Program-made: the position numbers and the translations under genes
Assembly: GCF_030161875.1 (NCBI RefSeq)
Contig: NZ_BSVA01000001.1
Location: 2,232,001-2,296,000 of the forward strand
Direction: 5' to 3'
Origin: Homoserinibacter gongjuensis
GTDB lineage: Bacteria > Actinomycetota > Actinomycetes > Actinomycetales > Microbacteriaceae
Length of the DNA stretch: 64,000 bases
The notes under the pieces: generated by a model
Told to the model about the DNA's origin: nothing
The model's input: the letters and a program-made list of their open reading frames with translations, nothing else
Databases searched by the model: none
In this document: positions 12,382 to 22,009 of the stretch, piece after piece
Numbering within the stretch: the first letter of the stretch is position 1
How the letters are laid out: every line of letters starts with the position of its first letter

Positions 12382-13281
12382 CTACGCGACAGGTGGTGGT
12401 GTGTTGGTGCCGGGCGCAACGGGCGGAGGGGTGGCACCTCGACGGAGCGCCTTGCGCGTCGCCCGGGGACCGGGCGCCACGACCTTGGGCTGCGTGCTCG
12501 CCGGGAACACGTACGGCGGCGGGCCGAACGCGGTGCGCGCCGTGTTCACCACGCGCCGCCCCAGGATCTGGTTCGCGGCGCCTCCCACGACCGCGCCCAC
12601 CCCGAACGGCAGCACGCGCCCCACGACCCCACCACCGGCGGATGCCAGCATCCGGGGCAGGTACACCTTGCGCACCCGGTCCATGAAGTGGGTCACCGCT
12701 GTGCGCGGCAGGTTCTTCGCCAGCAGCGTGCCCCAGAACTCCGGCTTCGCGGGGCCGCGGCCGGTCGCCTGCCCCGTGAACTGCATGATGAGCTCCTGCG
12801 ATGGACCACCCACGACCATCGCCAGCACGAGCGCACGTGCCCGGTCGGGATCCTCCACGGGGATGCCGTGCAGCTCGGCCACCGATTGCGCGAACAGCGC
12901 GGTCGACTCGAGGAACAGCACCGTCTCAGCACCCGAGATGGCGAGCGCGGCAGCGGTGCCGACAGCCGGCACTGCAGCCGCCACCCCGACGCCCGCGCCG
13001 CTCGTCGTCACGGTCGTCAGATAGCGGCGCTCGAGGATCCGCAGCACCTGTTGAGGCGACGCATCCGGGTACTTGGCTCGGATGCCGCGCAGATGCGCGA
13101 GCACCGCGGGGCGATGCACCGACATGACGCGATCGAGGATCGCGTCGACGCGGCTCGAGCCGGGGGCGCCGGATGCGGTGGGCTGGCCGGGTGTGCCGGT
13201 GTCGCCCGGCAGCACGGAGGATTCGACGATCTCGGCGATGATCACCTCGTCGTCGCGCGGGTCGGGCTGCTGGTCCACGGT
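12382..13281 (-). CDS. EcsC-family protein
   Basis: The protein has about 299 residues. The middle part matches the EcsC family: a helical, glycine-rich amphipathic region GVGVAAAVPAVGTAAALAIS, then ETVLFLESTALFAQSVAELH and MDRVRKVYLPRMLAS, and the hydrophobic VLPFGVGAVVGGAANQILG. In Bacillus EcsC is encoded with the EcsAB ABC transporter, but its biochemical role is unknown. The N-terminus is acidic and the C-terminus proline-rich. I chose GTG 13281 (VDQQPDPRDDE) because the conserved part starts after it and the upstream codons read into the repeat. Repeats flank the gene on both sides. Confidence 0.7.
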   Translation of the reverse strand, partial: TVDQQPDPRDDEVIIAEIVESSVLPGDTGTPGQPTASGAPGSSRVDAILDRVMSVHRPAVLAHLRGIRAKYPDASPQQVLRILERRYLTTVTTSGAGVGVAAAVPAVGTAAALAISGAETVLFLESTALFAQSVAELHGIPVEDPDRARALVLAMVVGGPSQELIMQFTGQATGRGPAKPEFWGTLLAKNLPRTAVTHFMDRVRKVYLPRMLASAGGGVVGRVLPFGVGAVVGGAANQILGRRVVNTARTAFGPPPYVFPASTQPKVVAPGPRATRKALRRGATPPPVAPGTNTPPPVA

Positions 13282-13311
13282 TTCAGCGTACGTCGCTCGG
13301 GGTGTGCGCTT

Positions 13312-13386
13312 GCTGGTTTCGAGACGCCCGCTTCGCGGGCTCCTCAACCAGCGGGTGAACGCCGGCTCCGCGGGCTCCTCAACCAG
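13312..13386. repeat. Intergenic palindromic repeat, copy 4, with a partial tandem unit
   Basis: The full unit (CTGGTTTCGAGACGCCCGC, then TTCGCGGG, then CTCCTCAACCAGCG) is followed by a second right half, GGCTCCGCGGGCTCCTCAAC. It lies between the EcsC gene start and the 3' end of the exporter ATPase gene. Confidence 0.8.
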
Positions 13387-13396
13387 CTTCAGGCCG

Positions 13397-14171
13397 CTAC
13401 ACCCCGTAGTCGGCGTTGTAGCGGTCGACCACCTCGCGGATCGGCGCGTCGAGCACGAGTGCGCCCTTGTCGAGGTAGAGGCCGCGCGTGCAGAACCGCA
13501 GCAGGTCGCGCTCGCTGTGCGACACGAAGAACAGGGTGCGTCCGCCCGCGAGGAGTTCCTCGATGCGCGTGTAGCACTTCTCGCGGAATGCCTTGTCGCC
13601 CACCGCGAGCACCTCGTCGACGAGGATGATGGGCTCCTCCAGACGCGAGATCACCGCGAACGCGATCCGCACCTTCATGCCGCTCGAGAGGTGCTTGTAG
13701 GGGTGTCGACGAAGTCGCGGATCTCGGCGAACTCGATGATCTCATCGAAGCGGTCGTCGATCTCGCGCTTGGTCATGCCGTGCAGGCCGGCGGTGAGGTA
13801 GACGTTGTCGCGCACCGAGAGGTCGGCGACGAAACCGCCGGTGATCTCGATGAGCGGCGCGACGCCTTCGTTCACGGCGATCGAGCCCTCATCCGCGTAC
13901 ACCACCTGCGCCACGAGCTTCAGCAGCGTCGATTTGCCCTGCCCGTTGCGCCCCACGACGCCGATCGCCTCGCCGGGCTGCACCTCGAAGCTCACGTGGC
14001 GCAGCGCCCAGAACTCGCCGGGCCGGGTGCGCCGGTTGCGTCCCGCGAAGAGGTCCTTGAAGCTTCTTCGCGACGAGCGGTTGCGCTTGAAACGGATGCC
14101 GGCATCCGTCACCGAGATCACGGGGGCGCATCCGGCATCGTGGCGGCGGGCGTGGGCGACACCTCGGCCAT
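13397..14171 (-). CDS. TagH-like polysaccharide/teichoic acid ABC exporter, ATP-binding subunit; frameshifted twice
   Basis: Restored length is about 258 residues. The motifs are Walker A GVVGRNGQGKSTLL, signature HLSSGMKVRIAFA, Walker B PIILVDEVLAVGD and the switch VSHSERDL. The pattern LVDEVLAVGD with SSGM is characteristic of the TagH/Wzt group, which exports lipid-linked wall polymers. The restored ATG at 14171 overlaps the TGA of the permease gene. Two single-base losses are inferred: the G run 14122-14126 (near residue 17) and GGGG 13700-13703, where FVDTP is separated from YKHLSSGMK. There is no long C-terminal carbohydrate-binding domain, so export is probably not chain-length gated in the way of long Wzt proteins. 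Confidence 0.88.
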
Positions 14172-14986
14172 CAGATCTCCTTCAGCACGGTGCGGATCGT
14201 GCGCTGATACACGGCGAGTCCCACGATGAACGCGAGCACGCTCATGCCGGCGCTCACCGCGACCGCGAACCAGTCGAGCTGCTCGGGGAAGAACGCCGCG
14301 CGGTACAGCGTGAAGATGCCGGCGAGCGGATTGAACGAGCCCCAGAAGTCGAGCCCGATGGCCGCCAGGTCCTTGAGGCCGTAGATGATCGGCGAGGCGT
14401 AGAACAGGAAGCGCAGCACGAGCCGCACCGCGCGCTCCAGGTCGCGGAAGAACACCACGAGCGGCGCCACGATGAGACCGATGCCGAGCGTCAGGATCAC
14501 CTGCAGCACGATCGCGAGCAGCGACCACAGCGCCTCGACATGCAGGTGCGCCGGGTGGGCGGTCCACAGCGAGAGCACGGCGAACACGATCACCACGGGG
14601 ATGCTCGCGACGAACTCGATGCCCTTCGACAGCACGAGGCGCGCGACCCAGATGGTGCGCGGGATCGTGGTGGAGCGGATGAGTTTGGCTTCCTTGGTGA
14701 ACGCGCGGGTGGCATCCGTGATGGCACCGTTGAACCACATCCACGGCAGCAGCGCCGTGAGCAGGAACACGATGTACGGCTCGGCGCCGACGGTGCGCTG
14801 GAACACCTGGGTGAAGACGAACCAGTAGATCGCGCTCATCGCGAGCGGATCGAGGATCGACCAGAAGTACCCGAGGAACGACGTCGAGTAGCGCACCTTG
14901 AGGTCGCGTGTGGTCAGCAGCCACAGGGATCGCCGATATCGGGTGAACGGCGACCAGTCGCGTCGAGACAGCGCGGCGGAGGTCAC
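14171..14986 (-). CDS. TagG-like polysaccharide/teichoic acid ABC exporter, permease
   Basis: The protein has 271 residues and six hydrophobic segments. It is an ABC-2 type permease of the TagG/Wzm group: the N-terminal LLTTRDLKVRYSTSFLGYFW is the usual cytosolic helix with the LKxRY motif, followed by WSILDPLAMSAIYWFVF. Together with the overlapping ATPase gene it should flip an undecaprenyl-linked polymer across the membrane for attachment to the wall. It belongs functionally with the two glycerophosphotransferase genes at 714-5002. The start is GTG 14986. Confidence 0.9.
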   Translation of the reverse strand: MTSAALSRRDWSPFTRYRRSLWLLTTRDLKVRYSTSFLGYFWSILDPLAMSAIYWFVFTQVFQRTVGAEPYIVFLLTALLPWMWFNGAITDATRAFTKEAKLIRSTTIPRTIWVARLVLSKGIEFVASIPVVIVFAVLSLWTAHPAHLHVEALWSLLAIVLQVILTLGIGLIVAPLVVFFRDLERAVRLVLRFLFYASPIIYGLKDLAAIGLDFWGSFNPLAGIFTLYRAAFFPEQLDWFAVAVSAGMSVLAFIVGLAVYQRTIRTVLKEI

Positions 14987-15008
14987 GCAGTCACACTAGT
15001 TCGTTTGG

Positions 15009-15153
15009 TGCCGCGGTAATCCGCGGCACGCGCCGGATCACCGGCCGCGCGCGAGCGCCCGGCGATCCGGGTGCGCACACCATCGGCTGCCGCGGATTAC
15101 GACGACGCGCGTGTGTCGGCACTCGATCGGCCGAGCGTCGCGGATTACCGTGA
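15009..15153. repeat. Intergenic inverted repeats with core CGCGGATTAC
   Basis: TGCCGCGG-TAAT-CCGCGGCA (15009-15028) is a perfect palindrome. The same core recurs as TGCCGCGGATTAC at 15088-15100 and CGCGGATTACCG near 15139-15150, so there are three copies in both orientations. They fill the gap between the exporter operon start and the end of the NTP transferase gene. Confidence 0.65.
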
Positions 15154-15164
15154 CGCCAATAAAT

Positions 15165-15857
15165 TCAGACGAAGAGGTTCGCGCGCTCGAGGTCTTCGGC
15201 GAAGTCGATCTCGACGGCGTACAGGTCGCTGACGTCGACGGGCTGGAAGCGCACGCCGTCGTGCTCGATCGCGAGCTCGATGCCGCGCTCGAAGTAGTCC
15301 TGGGCGTCGACGCGCTGCAGTTGGCGCACGAGCGCGGCCTTGTCGCGGCTCGAGACGAAGTTGATGCCGACCGCCTCGCCGAGGCCGCCACGCACCGTCT
15401 TGGACAGCTCGTTGATGTGGCCGGTCTCGTCGATCGTGTACTTGACCTCTTCGTCGGACACCTTCGAGGTGTTGACGGTCACGAAGCTCTGGTCGCGGGC
15501 GACGAGGTCGCCGGCACGCACGAGGGCCTCGGGGTCGAAGACGACGTCGCCGTTCATCCACAGCACCGCGGAATCCTTGGTGGCCTGCAGCGCGCGGAGG
15601 AGGCTCTTGGACGTGTTGGTCTGGTCGTACGCCTCGTTGTAGACGAAGTCGGCGTGCGGGAACGCCTCGATGATGTGCTCGAGCTTGTAGCCGACCACGA
15701 TGGTGACCTTGACATCCCGGCCGAAGGCCTGGTGGATATTGTCGAACTGCTGCTGCATGATGGTGCGGCCGTCGCTGAGCTCGGTGAGCGGCTTCGGAAG
15801 CGAACGGCCCAGACGGCTGCCCATGCCTGCGGCAAGGATCACGATCTGCGTGGTCAC
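15165..15857 (-). CDS. Sugar/choline-phosphate type nucleotidyltransferase
   Basis: The protein has 230 residues. The N-terminus has the nucleotide-binding signature ILAAGMGSRLGRSLPKPLTE, with VLWMNGDVVF (metal-binding aspartate) and AVEIDFAEDLERA at the end, the layout of LicC/RfbA-like NTP transferases. It makes an activated NDP- or CDP-linked building block from NTP and a phosphorylated precursor. Next to glycerophosphotransferases and TagGH, a CDP-polyol or CDP-choline product is plausible but not proven. The GTG start (15857) was chosen because the signature begins 4 residues after it. Confidence 0.8.
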   Translation of the reverse strand: MTTQIVILAAGMGSRLGRSLPKPLTELSDGRTIMQQQFDNIHQAFGRDVKVTIVVGYKLEHIIEAFPHADFVYNEAYDQTNTSKSLLRALQATKDSAVLWMNGDVVFDPEALVRAGDLVARDQSFVTVNTSKVSDEEVKYTIDETGHINELSKTVRGGLGEAVGINFVSSRDKAALVRQLQRVDAQDYFERGIELAIEHDGVRFQPVDVSDLYAVEIDFAEDLERANLFV

Positions 15858-15972
15858 GGGGGTCTCCTCGGTGGTGTGCGGCGCGGGCTGAATTTCATGT
15901 GCTGTTGGCCCGCACGTCGTTATAGGGACACGCCGTTGTGCTGTGGCGAGTTTATCGGCGCACTTCGAGATG

Positions 15973-15992
15973 AAACGGGGAGTTTCCCGTTT
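15973..15992. promoter_or_regulatory. Inverted repeat in a divergent promoter region
   Basis: AAACGGG-GAGTTT-CCCGTTT has 7-base perfect arms and lies in the 248-base gap between the divergent NTP transferase gene and the ABC ATPase gene at 16106. The gap is less GC-rich than its surroundings, as expected for promoters. The role (operator or short hairpin) is undetermined. Confidence 0.4.
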
Positions 15993-16105
15993 GTTCTCTA
16001 TTCGTGATAACTGTGACGGTGCCTCAACCGGGGCGAGTCCTCCTTGCGGATGATTCCCAGGCGGGGGCATCAGGGGGCGCCTCGGCGTGTTGATACGGTG
16101 AACCG

Positions 16106-17329
16106 GTGGAGCCTGAACCCACCACCCCCACCGCGAAGAACCGGCGCCCGTCGGGGTCTTCTGCGCGCCGTGGATCCGCCTCCGCTGCGTCCCGTGCCCG
16201 CACGGGCGCGTCGCACGTGGACCCGCCCCGCCCGGAGGCCGCAGTCGTCGCAGAACTCGAGGCCGCCACGCTGACGCTCGAGAAACCCGTCGAGGCGCCC
16301 GAGCCCGACACGATCGAGACGGATGCGGCACCCGAGGCGCTCGTCGAGAAGCCGGCTCCCAAGACCGGCCGCACGAAGAAGAAGGCCGCGCCGCGGCAGG
16401 AACCGGATGCCGCCCCCGCCGAGCCGGAGGAGGTCGCCCCCGCAGACGCGGACGTGGCATCCGAGGCGCCCGAGACCGCCGAGGCGCCGACGCGCCCCAC
16501 GCCGCGCGGCAAGCGCCGCCCGGTGCGCGTGACGGCGCCCGAGTCGCCCGCTGCGGCTCCCGCGACCCCCGAGGTCGCGCTGTCGGTCGAGGGCCTCAGC
16601 AAGTACTTCGGCGGTGCCGCCGCCGTCGACGCCATCGACCTCGAGGTGGCCCCCGGCGCCTTCTTCGGCATCGTCGGCCCCAACGGCGCAGGCAAGACCA
16701 CGACGCTCTCGATGATCACGGGGCTGCTGCGTCCCGATGCCGGCATCGTGCGGGTGTTCGGCCTCGACGTGTGGCAGAACGCGCAACTGGCCAAGCGCAT
16801 GATCGGGGTGCTGCCCGACCGCCTCCGGCTGTTCGACCGCCTGACGGGAGCCGAGTTCCTGTACCACGCGGGAGCCCTGCGCGGGCTCGACCGCGCCACG
16901 ATCGCCCAGCGATCCGCCGACCTCTCCGCCGCGTTCGGGCTCGAGCACTCGCTGCACCGGCTCGTGTCGGACTACTCGGCGGGCATGACCAAGAAGATCG
17001 CGATCGCCGCCGCGATGATCCATGCGCCGCGCCTGCTCGTGCTCGATGAGCCGTTCGAGTCCGTCGACCCCGTGTCGGCGGCCATCGTGATCGACGTGCT
17101 CAAGCGGTTCACCGCTGCCGGGGGCACCGTCATCCTCTCCAGCCACAGCATGGAGCTCACCGAGCGCGTCTGCGATGGCGTCGCCATCATCGCCGAGGGC
17201 GCCGTGCTCGCCGCGGGTCCCCTCGCCGAGGTGCTCGAGGGCCGTAGCCTCGAGGAGCGTTTCGTCGAACTCGCCGGTGGCGAGGCAGCCGTAGAGGACA
17301 TGGAGTGGTTGCAGAACTTCTCCGACTGA
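16106..17329 (+). CDS. ABC transporter ATP-binding protein with long disordered N-terminal extension
   Basis: The protein has 407 residues. Residues 1 to about 150 are rich in Ala, Pro, Glu and Lys with no hydrophobic segment and look disordered. The ATPase domain then runs from about 157: Walker A GIVGPNGAGKTTTL, signature DYSAGMTKKIAIA (an atypical YSAGM in place of LSGGQ), Walker B LLVLDEPFESVD and H-loop ILSSHSMEL. It pairs with the overlapping permease at 17305 as an ABC-2 type exporter. The substrate is unknown. The start is GTG 16106; a shorter start just before the ATPase domain cannot be excluded, but the extension keeps good codon use. Confidence 0.85.
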   Translation: MEPEPTTPTAKNRRPSGSSARRGSASAASRARTGASHVDPPRPEAAVVAELEAATLTLEKPVEAPEPDTIETDAAPEALVEKPAPKTGRTKKKAAPRQEPDAAPAEPEEVAPADADVASEAPETAEAPTRPTPRGKRRPVRVTAPESPAAAPATPEVALSVEGLSKYFGGAAAVDAIDLEVAPGAFFGIVGPNGAGKTTTLSMITGLLRPDAGIVRVFGLDVWQNAQLAKRMIGVLPDRLRLFDRLTGAEFLYHAGALRGLDRATIAQRSADLSAAFGLEHSLHRLVSDYSAGMTKKIAIAAAMIHAPRLLVLDEPFESVDPVSAAIVIDVLKRFTAAGGTVILSSHSMELTERVCDGVAIIAEGAVLAAGPLAEVLEGRSLEERFVELAGGEAAVEDMEWLQNFSD

Positions 17330-18905
17330 GGCTGAGGATCCTCGCCAACGGCTTCCGCCGCCCGCCGCTTCAACGGGTCGCCATCGTGGTCGGGATGCTC
17401 GTGGCGATCGCCGGCGTCGTCGCCTTCTGGGCCGGCGCCGAGTGGGTGAGCCAGTTCGACGACCGATTCGTGATGCGCGCCACCACGACCGTCGGGGGTG
17501 GCTCTCGATCACAGCGCTCATGCTCCCCCTCATGATCGTGCGGAGGTCGGTGCTGTCGCCACGGGCCTTCCTGGGCTATCCGATCTCGCCGCTCGCCGTG
17601 AGCCTCACGATCATGCTGTACGCCATCATCGGGCCCGGCATCCTGCTGCTGCCGATGGCGTTCGCACCCGTCGTCGCGTGGCCGGATGCGGCATCGCAGC
17701 AGGTGGCGTGGGCCGCGGCGCCGCTGCTGTTCCTGCAGACCCTGTTCGTCATCTCCCTCGCGCGCCCCCTCGGCATGCTGCTGCGCAGGCATCCGCGGGT
17801 CGCGGCCTGGATCGACTTCGTCGGCAGCGTGGCCATCCTGTTCGGAGGGTTCACCGCGGTCGTCGTGATCGCCCCGCGCGTGCCCGAGCTCGTGTGGCTC
17901 GTGAAGCTCATGCGGCCGTTCAACACCTTCTTCCGGCAGGTTCCCGAGGCCCTCGCCGGCACGCCGTTCGGAGCCCTCTGGGCAGCGCCGGGGTACGCGT
18001 CCACGACGCTCGGCGATCCGGCGACCGCGTGGCAGTTGCTGAGCTTCTCGGCGCTGCTGGTGGTCGTGCTGCTCATCGTGTGGATCGCCCTGATCGGCAT
18101 GCCGATGCGCGCCACGCGCCGCCTGCCCGGACCGCGCCGCACGCGGGTTCCCGGATGGTTCGCCCGCTTCCCGGCGAACCCCGCCGGCGCGATCGCCGCA
18201 CGTTCGGTGACCTACTGGCTGCGCGATCCGCGATATCGCGCCGTCTACACGGTGCTGCCCCTCGCGCTCGCCGTGATGCTGCTCGCGATGTGGATCGGCG
18301 GGGTGCCGTTCGAGATCGCAGTGCTCGTGCCGTTGCCGATTCTCACGCTGCTGCTGTCGTGGTCGACGATCCACAACGATGTCGCCTACGACAACACCGC
18401 GGTGTGGCAGCATGTCGCGGCGCAGACGCCGGGCTGGGCCGACCGCCGCGGCCGCGCCGTGCCCGTGCTGCTCTGGGGTCTCGTGCTGCTCGCCGTCGGC
18501 ATCCCGCTCACCGTGTGGGGGCATGGCGACATCCGGGTGGCCGCCCCGCTGGCGGGGCTGTGCATCGCATTGCTGTTCGGCGGCATCGGCGTCGGCAGCA
18601 TCTACTCGGTGCGGTTCCCCTACGCCGCGCCGCGCCCGGGAGACCCCGCCTGGCAGTCGCCGCAGTCGGCCACGAGTCAGGGCGGTGTCGCGCAGAGCGT
18701 GTCGGTGCTGCTCGTGCTGCTCGCGGCGCTGCCGTCGCTCGTGCTCGGCGCGATCTGGTGGATCGAGGGCGGCGTGTGGGGCTGGCTCGCGCTCGCGGCC
18801 GGTGTGGTCGTCGGGCTCGGGGTGTTGCTCTCGGGCCTGCAGGGCGGGGGTCGCAGCTTCGACGAGCGGGCACCCGAGCTGCTCGCCTTCACCTTGCGCA
18901 ACTGA
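17305..18905 (+). CDS. ABC-2 type transporter permease; frameshifted
   Basis: Restored length is about 533 residues with ten or more hydrophobic segments. The start GTG 17305 lies inside the 3' end of the ATPase gene, so the two are translationally coupled. The frame breaks at the G run 17494-17498; one added G joins RATTTVGG to WLSITALMLPLMIV. The hydrophobic profile and gene pairing show the membrane half of an exporter; no motif names the cargo. Confidence 0.85.
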
Positions 18906-18951
18906 GCCGATCGGGGCGGCGATCCGGAGGATTCCGTCGTAATCTGGGCGG

Positions 18952-19215
18952 ATGAGCGACCTGGATGCGGATCGGATCGGCGGCGGCACCGACGTGCTCG
19001 ACCGGGAGCTCGAGAAGCTCCTCGAGGGCGAGCTCACCGAGGATGGCGACCACGATCGCTTCGCGCACTACGTGAAGAAGGACAAGATCGTCGAGTCGGC
19101 CGTCACCGGTAAGCCGGTGCGCGCCCTGTGCGGCAAGAAGTGGATTCCGGGCCGCGACCCGTCGAAGTTCCCGGTGTGCCCCGACTGCCAGAAGATCTAC
19201 GAGCGCCTGAAGTAG
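18952..19215 (+). CDS. DUF3039 family protein
   Basis: The protein has 87 residues. It contains FAHYVKKDKIVESAVTGKPV, ALCGKKWIPGRDPSKFPVC and PDCQKIYERL; the cysteines (C...CPDC) look like a small zinc-binding site. DUF3039 proteins are conserved and short in actinobacteria and have no assigned function. It is separated from the permease gene by 46 bases on the same strand and converges on pncB. Confidence 0.85.
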   Translation: MSDLDADRIGGGTDVLDRELEKLLEGELTEDGDHDRFAHYVKKDKIVESAVTGKPVRALCGKKWIPGRDPSKFPVCPDCQKIYERLK

Positions 19216-19257
19216 CGAGGCGCACCGCCCGTTCGGCGAGCAGCCCTCGCACCCGTC

Positions 19258-20562
19258 CTACAGGTATCGCGTCGGAATCGCGGGCTCCCCGCGCGAGAGA
19301 CGCAACGCATCCGCGGGCAGTTCGGCGATCGCCGCGGCATGGTGCGCCCGCGCCCGCTCGACCCCGTCGGGCCCGAGCGCCTCGGATGCCGCCTCGCCGT
19401 GCGTCATGAGCGTCGTGTGCAGCAGACGCCCGACTCCCGCGTCGAGGGCCTCGACGGGCGGGTCGTCGACGTGGATGTCCTCCGACACGGCGACGCCGTC
19501 GCGAAGGGCCCGCACGGGTTGCTTGCGGCCGCCGATCGTGGCTTTGCCCTCTGACGACTTGCCGACGCCGATCCAGGTGCCCTCGGCATCCCGACGCGCC
19601 ACGAGCTTGTAGACCATGCCCGCCGCGGGCGCGCCGGATCCGGTCACGAGCGCGGTGCCGACGCCGTACGAGTCGACGGGGGCGGATGCGAGCGCCGCGA
19701 TGGCGTACTCGTCGAGGTCGTTGGTGACGGTGATGCGCGTGTCCGTGGCACCGAGTGCGTCGAGTTGCTCCCGCACCTCTGCAACCACGACGCCGAGGTC
19801 GCCGGAGTCGATGCGCACGGCGCCGAGCTCGGTGCCCGCCGCGCGCACCGCGTTCTCGACGCCCGCGCGGATGTCGTAGGTGTCGACGAGCAGCGTCGTG
19901 CCGACACCCATGCTGGCGACCTGCGCGCGGAACGCCTGCTCCTCATCCGGGAACAGCAGGGTGAAGGCGTGCGCGGCCGTGCCCATCGTGGGGACACGCC
20001 AGGTGCGCCCCGCTTCGAGATTGCTCGTGGCGCCGAAGCCGGCGATGTAGGCGGCGCGCGCCGCGGCGACGGCCGAGCGTTCCCCGGTGCGGCGGGACCC
20101 CATCTCGGCGAGCGGTCGCCCGGATGCTGCCGACACCATGCGGGCCGCGGCGCTCGCGACGGCGGAGTCGTAGTTGAGGGTGGAGAGCGCGAGCGTCTCG
20201 AGGATCACGCCTTCGGCGAAGCCCGCCTCGACGACGAGCAGCGGCGATCCGGGAAAGTAGAGCTCGCCCTCGCGATACCCGCGGATGTCGCCCGTGAACC
20301 GGTAGGACTCGAGCCAGTCGAGGGCGTCGGTCGAGACGACCTCGTCGCGTTTGAGAGCGGCGAGCTCGGCCGGCCCGAAGCGGAACCCGGCGATGGCATC
20401 GAGGAGACGGCCGGTTCCGGCGACGACGCCGTAGCGGCGACCGTTGGGCAGTCGGCGGGCGAACAGCTCGAAGACGCACGGGGTGTCGTGGGTGCCGGCG
20501 AGGAGCGCGGCGTCGACCATGGTGAGCTCGTACCGGTCGGTGAGCAGAGCCGTGGAGGTCAT
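19258..20562 (-). CDS. pncB: Nicotinate phosphoribosyltransferase
   Basis: The protein has 434 residues. Family landmarks are LLTDRYELTMVDAALLAG at the N-terminus, ATSNLEAGRTWRVPTMGTAAH in the middle, LLVDTYDI and VRIDSGDLG in the barrel, and TNDLDEY with SYGVGTALVTG near the phosphoribosyl site. It converts nicotinate and PRPP (with ATP) to nicotinate mononucleotide in NAD salvage. It stands alone here; the start ATG 20562 is followed directly by the conserved block. Confidence 0.95.
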   Translation of the reverse strand: MTSTALLTDRYELTMVDAALLAGTHDTPCVFELFARRLPNGRRYGVVAGTGRLLDAIAGFRFGPAELAALKRDEVVSTDALDWLESYRFTGDIRGYREGELYFPGSPLLVVEAGFAEGVILETLALSTLNYDSAVASAAARMVSAASGRPLAEMGSRRTGERSAVAAARAAYIAGFGATSNLEAGRTWRVPTMGTAAHAFTLLFPDEEQAFRAQVASMGVGTTLLVDTYDIRAGVENAVRAAGTELGAVRIDSGDLGVVVAEVREQLDALGATDTRITVTNDLDEYAIAALASAPVDSYGVGTALVTGSGAPAAGMVYKLVARRDAEGTWIGVGKSSEGKATIGGRKQPVRALRDGVAVSEDIHVDDPPVEALDAGVGRLLHTTLMTHGEAASEALGPDGVERARAHHAAAIAELPADALRLSRGEPAIPTRYL

Positions 20563-20617
20563 GAGGCCAACCCTATGGTGACGGCCGTCGGGCGATCGAG
20601 TGCTCGGGATGCGGAAC

Positions 20618-21412
20618 TCAGCACCCCGGGCCGCGCGGCGCGACCGTGCAGTCGCGGTCGACGAGCACGGTCTTGGCCCCGCTCGCGATGATGTGCAGCT
20701 CGTTCGCCGGGAGGGTGATGGTGCCGGCGATCGGCGTGAACGGGCCCTGTGCGATGCGGTACTCGGCGCGGTAGACGATGCTGAGCCGGATCGTGTAGCT
20801 GCCGGCCCGCTGATAGCTGTGGCTCGTGGGGGTGGCATCGAACTCACGGAGTCCGAGCGCCGCCCACGTGCCGCCCCTGGTCGGCAACGTTGCGGCCGTG
20901 CCGTCTCCGTAGTTCCATTGCCACGCCACGGGCGTGAACCGCACGTCGGCCGACTGCCCGAGCAACTCGCCCGCCACGATCTGCGTGTCGACGATCGAGT
21001 AGATGTTCGCGGGCAACCCGACGACGACCCAGCCGTCCGGCTCCATGCGCTGGATTCCCGGTGCCGGCCGGAACCGCGCGATATCGGCGAGGGTGACGAC
21101 GGTCACGCGGTAGTCGTCGCGCGGGTCGCAACCGAAGGTGCCGACGGGGCACGGGGCGGAGTCCGGGGTGGTCGACGGCTCGGGTGCGTTGTCGGTGCCG
21201 CCTGGTCTCGGGTCTGAGCCATTGGACGTGTTCCCGGTGGAACCTCCATCTCCCCCGCTCAGACCATCGATTACGGCGTCCGACCCGTCGATGTGACCAG
21301 TTGCGCATCCATCGGTGTAAATGCTGCCGCTCTGGCAATAAGGATTCCCGCTCGTTGACGGGGCGGTCAGGAACGGGATCAACACAATGGCGACCAGGAA
21401 GGTTCTCAACAT
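20618..21412 (-). CDS. Secreted protein with PKD-like domain
   Basis: The protein has about 264 residues. An N-terminal signal peptide ([19 protein letters not shown]) is followed by a Gly/Ser/Thr-rich stretch, then a region with [10 protein letters not shown] and [19 protein letters not shown]. The pattern WNYGDGT...H.Y...G.Y.i.l is the PKD beta-sandwich signature. Four cysteines in pairs could form disulfides. The ATG at 21412 starts within 6 bases of the upstream lipoprotein's stop, so the two form an operon. The upstream part has more A/T than neighbouring genes. Likely an extracellular or wall-associated binding protein; the ligand is unknown. Confidence 0.7.
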   Translation of the reverse strand: MLRTFLVAIVLIPFLTAPSTSGNPYCQSGSIYTDGCATGHIDGSDAVIDGLSGGDGGSTGNTSNGSDPRPGGTDNAPEPSTTPDSAPCPVGTFGCDPRDDYRVTVVTLADIARFRPAPGIQRMEPDGWVVVGLPANIYSIVDTQIVAGELLGQSADVRFTPVAWQWNYGDGTAATLPTRGGTWAALGLREFDATPTSHSYQRAGSYTIRLSIVYRAEYRIAQGPFTPIAGTITLPANELHIIASGAKTVLVDRDCTVAPRGPGC

Positions 21413-21935
21413 ACTCCGGAGCCGTCCCATCGAGTTCGGTTCGCCAGCAGGAGGTGGCCGTCCTCCAGGCTGAACGCAACTTCGAAGGCCACTTGCACAG
21501 GTCGGTCGGAACTCACAACCGAAGAGCCAGAGGAATCGACAACGTCCGTACCTCCTATGTCGTCACAGGAGTACGCGACGACGCCGTCGGAGCCATAGCG
21601 TTGAAGTGTCATCTCGAACTCGCTGGATCCCACGAGCCTCCACCCATTGGTTCGGAAGGTATCGAACGACTTCGATTCGTTCGCGATTACCTCGTCGGTA
21701 GCCAGCCCAGCAAGTTGCTCGTCGTAGATCCCACCGTTCGCGAGAACTGTGTCAGCCGCTGCAAGGAACTTCCCATACGCCTCCTCCGCCGCCGCAAGCG
21801 CCTCCTCATCCGAGGCGAACACGGGGGCCGAGCTCGGAGTGGGCGGGGGAGTCGGCATCGGATCCGGCGGGGTGCATCCGGCGAGCACGAGGGTGATGAG
21901 CAGCAGCGGGAGGGGAGACGGGCCGTTCTGCGCAT
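21406..21935 (-). CDS. Small lipoprotein; frameshifted in the signal peptide
   Basis: Restored length is about 176 residues. With one base added to the G run 21912-21915 the N-terminus reads [20 protein letters not shown] followed by Cys, a type II signal peptide with an LAGC lipobox. Without the repair the hydrophobic core is lost. The mature part begins with a proline-rich linker, then a domain with [19 protein letters not shown] and [20 protein letters not shown], resembling short actinobacterial lipoproteins of unknown role. It overlaps the PKD-domain gene downstream. Confidence 0.7.
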
Positions 21936-22009
21936 GCCCGACACGTTAGGGCACGCCCCGACCTCCTCGTGCGATCTCTCCACAGCCCCCGCATCCATTC
22001 GGCCTGCCG

